A stretch of 64,000 nt of DNA from Platynereis dumerilii. Taxonomy: Eukaryota > Annelida > Polychaeta > Phyllodocida > Nereididae. The notes below the pieces were generated by a model. The model saw nothing but the letters and a program-made list of their open reading frames with translations, was not told the DNA's origin and searched no databases. The stretch covers positions 80,589,006 through 80,653,005 of the forward strand of contig JAPTHN010000003.1 in assembly GCA_026936325.1 (NCBI GenBank), written 5' to 3'. Position numbers and translations under genes: made by a program. Below, piece after piece: positions 12,501-21,958 of this stretch. The stretch's first letter is position 1; each line of letters starts with the position of its first letter.

Positions 12501-15500
12501 CTTGATGTACAGTGGATAAGTAGAAGTTCCGCAGATCAGAGGAAGGGCCGAGCTGGACGCATAGAGAGCGGCAAATGCTATCGGTTGTACTCCGAAGACG
12601 TTTACAATGCCATGTCTGTCGGATCTGTCCCTGAGATATTGAAGTCCAGCACGGAGATGGCATTCCTGACCCTCATGACTCTGGGAATTAATGATCCAAC
12701 CAAATTTGATTTTGTTGAAGCCCCGTCAAAAGAAGTGATGGCGCATGCCATGACACAACTGCTTGAACTGGGGGCGATTTTGCCTGAGGGTGGATTGACC
12801 GAGCTTGGACAGAAGCTAGCAAAGCTGAACCTGGAACCAAAATATGGCAAGCTGCTTCTTCAGGCTGTGGAATATGGTTTTGGCTTCGATGGCATGGTGA
12901 TCACAGCGCTCCTCACAGTGGGATCGAGTATATTCTTTCGTATGGGAAGTCCAAGCGAAAAACAAATGGCCGACAAACTTAAGACAAGATTCTGCAGTCC
13001 AAAGGGAGATATATACACCACCTATGAAGTATTCAAAGAGTGGTACGCTGTGCCAAAGAACAGGAGAAATGGCTGGTGCATGGAGAACAGCATCAATGCA
13101 AAGTCATTACGCATGTGTTTGGATTTTGTGAATGAGCTGAGCACAACTTTGAAAAAAGAGCTGAATCTGTCGGTTGATCTTGCATTTTCACCAGAAGACA
13201 TACATGACAAGATGGACAGCCTTTTGCTTCTGTGCTACAGGAAGAACTTGGCTCGTTATACTGGACACAGCAAAACCGGGTACTACGTCCCACACCTGAG
13301 GAGTGCCGTCATCCTCCATCCCTCCTCGTCGCTACAGATGTTAAAGGAAGAACCTACTTGGATAGTGTTCGCTAATGTTCTTGAAACAGGGCGCAAGTAT
13401 TTGCTCAATCCTACCGCTATTGATGCAGACCTTGTCAACAAACTAGTCGACGTCGATACCACTGATACGATTCTGGCACAAATGAAGTCTCAGTACTTAG
13501 AAATGGCCCAAGTCTACGCAGCTTCAGTTGGACAGACAATATTAGCGAGGTTCATCGGCCCTCGAGGCCAGAACATCCAGAGGCTGCAGAGCGTGTTGCA
13601 AGAGGAGTACCTTGGCGATATACCATTTGCTTTGGATGTTTCTGTTGCGTCCTGTCAGTTGAACTTCTTTTGCTCACCAGATATTAGCGAGGCTGCAGTG
13701 GGATATGTGGAATCGGAACTTACGAAGTTGAAGGACGAGTTGGTTGGTGAAACAATTGAAAAGGAGCTAATCCCCAACTCTGATGTCTATTATGTCCTGG
13801 AAGAAGGCTGCTGTTTCCGAACCGTTTTGATGGCGGAGGAATTTCGAGCGATTTTGGTGAAGACTGCCCCCCACGGGATAAGTGATAAGCAGATCTTAGA
13901 CTTGTTCTCTAAGTACGGGAAAATCTTGCGACATTTTGTGTTCAAGAGGACGGACAATCCTCGATTCAATAAAAATAAATCTGATTGGGGGAAAATAGTA
14001 TTTGAAGACGAATCAGTTGCCAAACAGGTGATGCATCGATACAGGATGAAGAGTGATGTTGAACTCGGTCACTTCACCTTGGCACCAGAGGAACGCAGGA
14101 TGTCTCCATCTCTCCTATCAACCAACCTGTCTTTCTCTTGGGCACGGCGACTTTGCACTGGATTGGGGTTTCTTACATTTGACAGTGCTGACGACGCTTC
14201 CGAGGCATATTTGAAGTTTTCTCTGAATAGTCTCGGCTTCATCGTTCGTCTTTCAAGGAAAAACAACAATGAATTGGCCTTGAATAGTGTCCCTTCTAAC
14301 ATGGACGAAGATGGGGCAAAAAAGCTTATTGATCCCATTATCCCTGGTGTTAATTACCAAGTTAGACTGGTTCGCCAAAGGGTGGATGTCCCCACAGAGG
14401 CGGAGGTCAGCGCAAAAAGACAGGCGCTCATTGAGAAAATACGAGACGAGACTCTTGAAACAAACTTCCAAGTCACTCTTCCCAAGCCAAAGGAGAAGAA
14501 CTTCACCTGGTTTGGATACATTAAGACCTCCTCCGCAGAAGTGGCTGAGAAGATTTATGACATTTGTAACAAGTCTATTGACGTAGATGGATGTAGTGTG
14601 TCAATGGAGTTGAAACTCTCTGGGCAACTGCCGCTGAACCAAAGGCTCTACCAGAAGCTGCAGAGGCAGTACGACGGCCTCATAGCGGAAGCGACGGTGA
14701 AGTTTCAACACGCACAACTTTGGTTGGAGCAAGGCCGCTACAATGGATTACAGTATCTCAAAATTCAGGCACCAGATGCAACAGCTTTCACAGAGATTAG
14801 CAAAATGTGCAATGAGTTGGTGTTTGGTTCGTTGATCCCTGTTCCAAATGGAACTGGCGTGGATGTCCTTGGTTCTGTGAGCGGTCGTAAGTTTCTCGGC
14901 ACCGTAGAGCAGCAACTGCAATGTGTAGTGCAGGTGGACCGAGCACAAAGGGGCGTGAGGGTGTTCGCAAATGAGAGAATCAGAGAACAGGTAAAAGAGA
15001 GGGTCGAGCAGTTTTTGGAGAACAATTGTGATAGGATCAACAGGAGGATTGAGTTAACCGGAGAAGAAAAACCAAAGGGGGTTATGAAATACCTCATCAA
15101 GAATTACGGAGTATCTCTCCAGCTATTCATAGCAAAGACAAAGGTGGACAATGCTGAGATTGTTTTACGCGATCACGCCCTTGTACTAACAGGGACAAAC
15201 GAAACGGTCACTGCTGCGATTGAAGAAGTTGAGAAAGCATCCAAGGCACTTCTGGAAAACCAACAAGACGATGCTGCTAGCTTTACAGACGATTGCCCGA
15301 TTTGCCTGTGTCCCATCACTGAGAAGATTTACTACACGGAACGCTGCGGCCATGCGTACTGTTATGATTGTGTGAAGGCGATGTTGGTTACTGCAGGAAA
15401 CAGCAAGGAAGTGCCGATTACTTGTGCAAAGGAAAATTGCGGTGAGAAGATAGCCGTGAAAGACATAACGAATATATTTCACCTCAATGATGATGCATAC

Positions 15501-15932
15501 AAATCCCTGGTTGAGGCTGCGTTAGACAAGTATGTCATCAATAACAAGGAGAAAGTCAAGCACTGCCTCACTCCCGATTGCAAGATGGTGTATAAGGTCA
15601 GCCTTAGCAAGAACAAGATATTCGAGTGCCCGTCTTGCTTTGCCAAGATGTGTCGATCATGTCATAGCCCAAGTCACGAAGGTCTCCCATGCGACACGTA
15701 CAAGTTGATCAGTTCCGACGAAGACAAGGGTGTTGCTGAGTGGTTGAAGGAAAATAAGCTCAATCGCTGCTTATGTCCTAAATGCAATGCTCTCATTGAA
15801 AAAAACGAGGGCTGCAATCACATGCAGTGTTATCTGTGCAAAATTTACTTCTGCTGGGTTTGCAAGAAGTCCTATGCCAGCTCTGGAGATACCTACACCC
15901 ACTTGAGCAGTACTCATGGCGGTCCTTATTAG
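3592..15932 (+). CDS. DEAH-box RNA helicase fused to an RBR (RING-IBR-RING) E3 ligase, DEAH11/12-like, with PAM2 motif; nine exons
   Basis: Exons read by splice sites and phase: 3592-3644, 4422-4473, 5319-5529, 6094-6138, 8367-8691, 9014-9089, 9793-9919, 10295-10625 and 10976-15932. All phases agree and the sum is 6177 nt, giving 2058 residues. The last exon alone is 4957 nt. Visible motifs: PAM2 (about 107-119); an Arg/Ser-rich linker (about 395-425); Walker A GETGSGKST (about 634); DEAH (about 731) followed by SAT; motif VI QRKGRAGR (about 929); an HA2-type winged helix and ratchet region (about 965-1060); a KH-like GPRGQNI loop (about 1268); weak RRM-like segments (about 1367 on); and RBR from about 1847. 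RING2 keeps the catalytic-type cysteine in GCNHMQC (about 2020). Known relatives are plant DEAH11/12 and invertebrate DEAH12-like proteins. Inferred role: ATP-driven RNA remodelling coupled to ubiquitin transfer, near PABP-bound mRNA. The upstream ATG at 10803 lies in the last intron and is not the likely start. Exon 5 could instead end at 8531, but the 8691 donor keeps phase with exon 6. Confidence 0.88.
6094..6138 (+). other. 45-nt symmetric exon encoding a PAM2 (PABP-binding) motif
   Basis: The acceptor CTGAAG and donor AAA|GTAAGT bound a phase 1-1 exon. Joined to its neighbours it reads SKLNPNAPSFVPG, matching the PAM2 pattern of Paip2, ataxin-2 and Tob (L-N-P-N-A then F-x-P), which binds the MLLE domain of cytoplasmic poly(A)-binding protein. 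Because both ends are phase 1, skipping it keeps the frame, so it could be an alternative cassette. The polypyrimidine tract before it is short, in line with regulated use. Exon use is inferred, not shown. Confidence 0.75.
6190..7145 (-). mobile_element. 3' fragment of a non-LTR retrotransposon (CR1/Jockey-group-like LINE)
   Basis: On the minus strand the frame reads the end of a reverse transcriptase: LGVQIDSQLNF, then SVYHAFILSNFNFCPLVW, then VRYGSSSFRYLASSVWNSLP and a terminal IRQWNG segment (open from 6901 to 6542). These are the usual thumb and C-terminal motifs of CR1/L2/Jockey-type LINEs. It is truncated at its 5' end near 7145 and has at least one in-frame stop (after KSVC), so it is dead. 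The 3' end carries short ACTTG-like repeats near 6190-6210. It lies in intron 4 of the helicase gene, in opposite orientation. Confidence 0.8.
7155..7395 (+). mobile_element. tRNA-derived SINE-like repeat
   Basis: Contains GGTTCAAATCC, an excellent pol III B box, preceded by an A-box-like GTGCTGGCCTGCC region at plausible spacing, then a body rich in GGGT and CAGT words. It lies just 5' of the truncated LINE in the same intron. The family is not identified. Confidence 0.5.
7480..7935 (+). repeat. Diverged tandem repeat, unit about 140 bp, with AAAATGGCTGCC words
   Basis: Three imperfect copies each contain a GTGAGCTTAGTAT-like phrase, a TGAAATTTGGTGTAG-like phrase and a block of AAAATGGCTGCCAAAATGG. 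A related ATGGCTACCAAAATG block recurs near 42625 beside a GAAGAGCTATTGTCGTC segment, so this is a dispersed family. No coding capacity is seen. Confidence 0.55.
9354..9678. mobile_element. hAT-like MITE with G/C-rich ends and 8-bp target duplication
   Basis: The 325-bp unit begins CCGGGGGGGGGGGTACTC and its reverse complement begins with similar G-runs followed by TTACT. It is flanked by TTATTTCC on both sides (9346-9353 and 9679-9686), an 8-bp duplication typical of hAT elements. The interior repeats GGTTTTGG-like phrases. It lies in intron 6 of the helicase gene. Confidence 0.65.
10050..10110 (+). repeat. SINE 3' end-like fragment with ACTC tail
   Basis: The phrase CACCGGTGCTGGTGAGGCG followed by TAAAACACAAAC and an (ACTC)n tail looks like the 3' end of a SINE. 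Only this short piece is recognisable. Confidence 0.35.
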
Positions 15933-16990
15933 TACTTTTGGTCCAGATGTTCAGATATCCGGACCAAATTTGGTCCATAATCCAAACTGGACCTCAAGAG
16001 AATCTTGTTAACCAGTGTGATTTCCGATTGTCAGTGGCACTTTAAATTACGTCATTCCAGATTGAATATGAACACTCAAGCCAAATGAAAAAAATTACAT
16101 CAATGATAGTGAAATGTAATCAAGAATCTTGGTACGAATGTAGATATAGGTCAACCTATTGCCAAAATTGTGTCGTATTTTACGATTACCAAATTTACCA
16201 TGATTGTGCTTATAATCAATTTATTATCATGTGATATTGTTCTGTTGTGTCAAACTTTTTCTAACCGATTTTGGATTTAGATAATTAGTTATGGTGGTTC
16301 CTTCTAACAATCTGTCATTCATCAATGATATCTGTCCTGGATGCTTCCGTATTTCTGAACATGTGTTTGAGAATAATTCAAAGTATTTAAGTGCAGTATT
16401 TAAGTTCAGGCTACACAAAGTGTATTGCCAAAACGGTTTTAATATTACCATAATTAAATGTTGTCGAGTTGATGAAGCATGTAATGACCTTGTATGCATT
16501 TAAAAGTGTTGGTATTTTGAAAATACAATTTTTTTTGGTTGGCCAAATTGCATTTACATAAATTGTTCTTGTGCCAAATAATTAAAAATTAATCTATTGT
16601 CTCAACCTCTAGTGTGAATTATGGATAATTGTGATGCATTGGCAAATAACTTGTTTATTTGACTGTTTCCACGATGCTATGCATCAAAATATGTATATTA
16701 AATACTGTTCAGTGCTTGTTACAAAACTTGGCATTGTGTTATTGTCTGTTTGAGAATTAAACTTAGACTAGCACTTGACTTTCTGCTGAAACGTTTATAT
16801 GTTTATAGGATATTCATTTTGACATGCAGGTGAAAATTAGTTTCCAGAGCTAATGGTTTTGACATTATTTCAAAAAATCGATATATTTGAATACAATCAT
16901 TTCAGTGAATCTATTTTAAATTAAAGAAATCTTGATCTAATGTGTTAAATCATGGTTTTGATGTACATCTAACTAGTACACAACCTGGTT
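15933..16990 (+). other. 3' UTR and downstream flank of the helicase-RBR gene
   Basis: AT-rich sequence after the TAG at 15930-15932. An ATTAAA at about 16756 could serve as a polyadenylation signal; no canonical AATAAA is obvious close to the stop. Short overlapping open frames on both strands (16227-16503) have no recognisable product. Confidence 0.4.
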
Positions 16991-17800
16991 TCTTCCTCAT
17001 TACATGTTCCTTTTGTGTGACATGTGAGTTTCATCAAAATGGACCTGCTGTTTACTGGTATGTGCTAATGAGAAAATGATCCTTCTGTGTGACATGTGAA
17101 TTTCATTTAAATAGACATGCTGTTTACTGGTGTGTGCTAATGAGAAAATGGTCCTTCTGTGTGACATGTGAGTTTCATTTAAATAGACATGCTGTTTACT
17201 GGTGTGTGCTAATGAGAAAATGGTCCTTCTGTGTGACATGTGAGTTTCATTAAAATGGACATGCTATTTACTGTGGTGTGCTAATGAGAAAATGCTCCTT
17301 CTGTGTTACATGTGAGTTTCATTTCAATGGATCTATTGTTTAGGGGTTTGTGGTAGTGAGAAAATGTTCCTTGTGTGTGACAAGTGAGTTTCATTTAAAT
17401 GGACCTGCTGTTTACTGGTATGTGCTAATGAGAAAATGTTCCTTCTGTGTGACATGTGAATTTCATTTAAATAGACATGCTGTTTACTGGGGTGTGCTAA
17501 TGAGAAAATGTTCCTTCTGTGTGACAAGTGAGTTTCATTTAAATGGACCTGCTGTTTACTGGTATGTGCTAATGAGAAAATGTTCCTTCTGTGTGACATG
17601 TGAATTTCATTTAAATAGACATGCTGTTTACTGGGGTGTGCTAATGAGAAAATGTTCCTTCTGTGTGACATGTGAATTTCATTTAAATAGACATGCTGTT
17701 TACTGGGGTGTGCTAATGAGAAAATGTTCCTTCTGTGTGACATGTGAATTTCATTTAAATAGACATGATGTTTACTGGTTTGTGCTTAGTAGAAGATGTT
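16990..17800 (+). repeat. Minisatellite, 72-bp unit
   Basis: About eleven head-to-tail copies of a unit containing GTGTGACATGTGA, TTTCATTTAAAT, CATGCTGTTTACTGG and GTGCTAATGAGAAAATG. The period counts as exactly 72 bp, a multiple of three, which explains why long frames are open on both strands (for example 17350-17862 plus and 17333-17743 minus). I regard these frames as by-products of the repeat. Confidence 0.9.
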
Positions 17801-18490
17801 CCTTGTGTGTGACATGTGAGTTTCACTTAAATTGGAGTTCTTTCTTTGTGACATGTGATTGAGTTTTCTTTTCAATGGACATGCTGTTTACTGGTTTGTG
17901 CTCATTAGAAAATGTTCCTTGTGTGTGACATGTGAGTTTCACTTAAATTGGAGTTCTTTCTGTGTGACATGTGATTGAGTTTTCTTTTCAATCGACATGA
18001 TGTTTACTGGTTTGTGCTCATTTGAAAATGTTCCTTGTGTGTGACATGTGAGTTTCACTTAAATTGGAGTTCTTTCTGTGTGACATGTGATTGAGTTTTC
18101 TTTTCAATCGACATGATGTTTACTGGTTTGTGCTCATTAGAAAATGTTCCTTGTGTGTGACATGTGAGTTTCACTTAAATTGGAGTTCTTTCTGTGTGAC
18201 ATGTGATTGAGTTTTCTTTTCAATGGACATGATGTTTACTGGTTTGTGCTCATTAGAAAATGTTCCTTGTGTGTGACATGTGAGTTTCACTTAAATTGGA
18301 GTTCTTTCTGTGTGACATGTGATTGAGTTTTCTTTTAAATGGACATGCTGTTTACTGGTTTGTGCTCATTAGAAAATGTTCCTTGTGTGTGACAAGTGAG
18401 TTTCACTTAAATTGGAGTTCTTTCTTTGTGACATGTGATTGAGTTTTCTTTTAAATGGACATGCTGTTTACTGGTGTGTACTTATGAGAA
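17800..18490 (+). repeat. Minisatellite, derived 116-bp unit
   Basis: Continues from the 72-bp array, but each unit now carries an extra segment with AAATTGGAGTTCTTTCTGTG and GTGATTGAGTTTTC. Successive CCTTGTGTGTGACATG words lie at 17917, 18033, 18149, 18265 and 18381, a period of exactly 116 bp. The unit looks like the 72-bp unit enlarged by a partial internal duplication and then re-amplified. Confidence 0.9.
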
Positions 18491-19317
18491 AATGTTCTGT
18501 CTGTGGGGCATGTTAGTTTCATCTAAATGGCCTGCTACTTTCTTGTGAGTGCCTGGGTGGTCAATGCCTGTCCTGCATAAACCTATATCCGACAGCAATT
18601 GTTCTATCACCATGTCATATTGTTCTATCCCCCTATCATATTTTTTCCATACGATGGAGTATTAACTGTAAAAGAAACTTTTTTTTCAAAGTGCTGTGAA
18701 GAATGTCATGATGAATGGAAAGGTCTTAAATGTTCCAAGAATGTCTTTTAATTGCCTCTCTGGTTCTGTCATTGAGATGGAAACTTTTCGTCGAAGGAGC
18801 TCTTGGCAGGTGCCTCAGCGTCGCAGCAATCCAAATATTTAAAATAGAAATTTTGTTGCTACCAGAGTATAATTTTGGCCAATAGTACTTGGAAGAACAG
18901 GAAATTGTATTACCTTTATCACTGATCATTTAGGGAGCTGTAGCAGGGAAGAGCTCCCCCAGTTTTCTGATCAAGGGAGCTCAGCTCCCCCAAGCTGCCT
19001 CCCCCAATTTCCATCACTGTTCTGGTTATATCTGTCATTAAAATGATATATATCCATAACATCAACACTGTCCTTGAATGTAAAAGTATTTTTTATTACA
19101 AATTTCACCAAGGCACTCGACACGTTATAAAAAATTGAACATTTTATTTCAACATTAAAACATACATTTTAATAAGTGAAAAAAAGTGTCAAATAGTTTT
19201 TTACAAATATATTTGGCATTTATTTAAAGTTTAGTATAGCACAGATGTCATTGAAGTATCAAATTGAAAATATTTTGTAAAAAGACAAGACTAAGTCTCT
19301 CTTAAATGCAATCAACA
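18491..19317. other. Spacer between satellite and nested element array
   Basis: No gene recognised. Around 18930-19020 there is a GAGCTCCCCCAG / GGGAGCTCAGCTCCCCC imperfect inverted repeat, probably a small dispersed repeat. The rest is AT-rich. Confidence 0.4.
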
Positions 19318-20768
19318 ACTAGTATAACTGATATTGCCGTACGGCAATATCGGATAATCCCCCGCGGGCCCCGTATTACCCCCAGGCCAGCATACGCTTC
19401 TTTTGAAATTCATGTCCTCTATTTTTGTGTAAGTCCCGTGGCCTGGTTTTTGGGGGATGAACTTCGATTCCAAGAGGGCACATCACATCATTACAATAGT
19501 CCCTGCCTGCCCTTATAAGTCTATTGCACTAATACACAATATAACAGCCTATGTGAAACCCTTATATGCATCATACCCTTTCAATGTACAATGTATATTA
19601 TTCGCTAGTTCAGCTGCTTTGACAGTACAGTAAGGTTAGGTCTTGTAAAAGGTGGCACTGAGACAGGATGGTCCCGACTGCAGACCACATGCATCTGTTA
19701 AAAGTTTGAAATTTTTTTTTTTCGAGATAGGTGGATGTGTTTATACCACAAAATAGGCCAAAAAATTAGCAACATGATTTATGAGTTGTAACTGATTTGA
19801 AGCAGTAAGTCATGAGTTATGATTGAATATGTAAAAAGATCTATGTAAAATCGGGTGTTTGTGTGAGGTGAATGCCCTTACGCAAGTCAAAAGCCTGTAT
19901 TTTTACGCATCTTTTGGTGTTAATTTCATGAAATTTGAATAAGTAGAAGCTGAGCAATTTACGTTTCAATTTTGAAATTAAAAAAATTCTCTAGGAAAAT
20001 GTATTTGATGTAGGCAAATTTCCTTTTGGCACAATATGGAGGCCCAACCTGGGTGGCCCACATAAATTATTGATGAACATCCATGAAGTACTTCATAGAT
20101 TTTTTAGCCTAAAACACTTTTGTGAGTGCAAAAAGTGACAAAAAATTTTCAATGTCTGACGCGATTCTACGCCGTGCGTCTGAGACTATAATACTATACA
20201 TCATTGGAAAGCTGAGAAACAGACCTTTCATGTGATATGTGAAACTAGTCTGTAGCTTAAATAGGGACCGAGATATGGCCACTTGAAGTTTGAGTTTTTG
20301 TGCATCCGTAGCGCAGAGACCGTTTGTCCGAGCAGTCCGTAACTTTGTGAAGTTTGTACACTGGGTTAGGTCTGTATGTGCACCCATTTTCAGCTCTCTA
20401 AGTGCATTCCTTCCCTGTTTTTAGACAAAATTTTGGTCAGTTTTCGGGATGTCTATTTTTCAAAAAATCATATCTTGAAATGTATTCATGAAAACTCCTC
20501 AGGACGCCTTTCTGCACTGGAGACTTTGTCAAGGTATCTTACAAAAAATCAACAGGTCTCAGTTATGCTTAGGTTCTCAGAAACCTGCGCCGGAAATTTG
20601 TTTTATATTTTCCTCATAACTCATAAGTATCATGAAATTTGATCAAGAAATTTCGTGTGAAGTAGCGCGCAATGGAGTCACATATTGTGTTTGAGGTTTC
20701 AGGATGTTATCTCTAATAGTTTTGCAGTAATCACAGTTTTCCTGAGCTGAATAATAAGAATAATAAGA
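19318..20768 (+). mobile_element. Element A1 (outermost), 5' end and body
   Basis: Begins ACTAGTATAACT, then a perfect hairpin of GATATTGCCGT and its complement (19330-19351), then the A key ATAATCCCCCGC (19354-19365). The body ends in TTTTCCTGAGCTGAATAATAAG. Its 3' hairpin is displaced to 39148-39176 by all later insertions. The body is nearly the same as A5 (start GGGCCCCGTATTA). Confidence 0.8.
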
Positions 20769-21958
20769 ACTAGTATAGCTGATATTGCCGTACGGCAATA
20801 TCGGATAATCCCCCGCGGCCCCCATTCTCTCCCATGGCCTGCCTACTCCCTTGTGCTGGTATATGTCCTTCATGAAAGCTATGCATATGCCTGTCAAATG
20901 TCTAGGGATCCAGATACACCTGTGGTGGCCAGCATACTAGCCTGAAAGAAATGCATGTGGAGTGAACACTAAGCCTAACCCGTATGTCATGTGGCGAGGT
21001 GTATGTCCTTGAGGATCAGAAAACGCTATAATTTTAAGCTTCTTTTGGTGGTAATTTCATGAAATTTGAATTAGGAGAAGTGAAGTAAACTGAAGTTAAA
21101 ATTTTGAAATTATAAAAATTCTTCTGGCAAAACTATTTGATGTAGGCAAATTTCCTGTTACCTCAGTATAAAGGCCTAAGAAGGCTATAACCAAAAAAAT
21201 TTTCATGGTCATGCATGAAAAACTTCATTGATTTTTGAGCAAAAAACATTTTGATAGTGGCAAAAAGTGACATGAAATTTTCAATGCTACACGCGATTCT
21301 ACGCCGCGCGTCTGATGCTATAATGCTATACACCATTGGAAAGCTAAGAAACATAGCTTTCTTGTGATATGTGATACTTTGCTGTAGCTCAAATAGGGAC
21401 CGAGATATGAGCACTTGAAAATAGAGTTTTTGGACGTCCGTAGCGCCGAGACCGTTTGAGCGAGCGGTCCGTAACTTTGTGAAGTTGGTACACTAGGGTA
21501 CATCTGTAAGTGTACCCGTTTTCAGCTTTCTACAAGCATTCCTTCCCTGTTTTCCAGAAATATGTTTGAAAATTTTCATGACGTCCAATTTTAGAAAATT
21601 CATATCTCTGAAGATATTCATGAAATTTCCATTAGACGCCTTTCCGCACTGGAGACTTTGTCAAGGTATATTACAAAAAATCAGCAAAGCTCAATTTGCT
21701 TTTGTTCTCCTGGAAACGTTGCCAGAAATTTATTTTTTATTTTCTCAATAACGCGTTAGTATCATGAAATTTGATCAACAAATTTCGCTTGAAGTAGCGC
21801 GCAACGGAGTCGCATATAGTCCTTGAGGTTTTGGGATATTATCTCTAATAGTTTTGTAGTAATCACAGTTTTCCTGAGCTGAATAATAATAATAAAAGGT
21901 AAAAGAAGAATATCAATATAATCCCCCGCCGCTTCGCGAGCGGGGGATTATAATAATA
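20769..21958 (+). mobile_element. Element A2, uninterrupted copy
   Basis: Runs from ACTAGTATAGCT through the same 5' hairpin and A key to its own 3' end. The (AAT)n tract is followed by AATATCAAT and a hairpin at 21918-21951, whose arms are ATAATCCCCCGC and its complement with a CGCTTCGCGA loop. At about 1.19 kb it is a good reference for a complete A element. Confidence 0.8.

Noticed and set aside
17350-17862. A 170-codon plus-strand frame and a 136-codon minus-strand frame made of repeated CSFCVTCEFHLN-like units
   Set aside because: The period is exactly 72 bp, so any stop-free unit gives open frames on several strands. There is no start context, splice structure or family resemblance.
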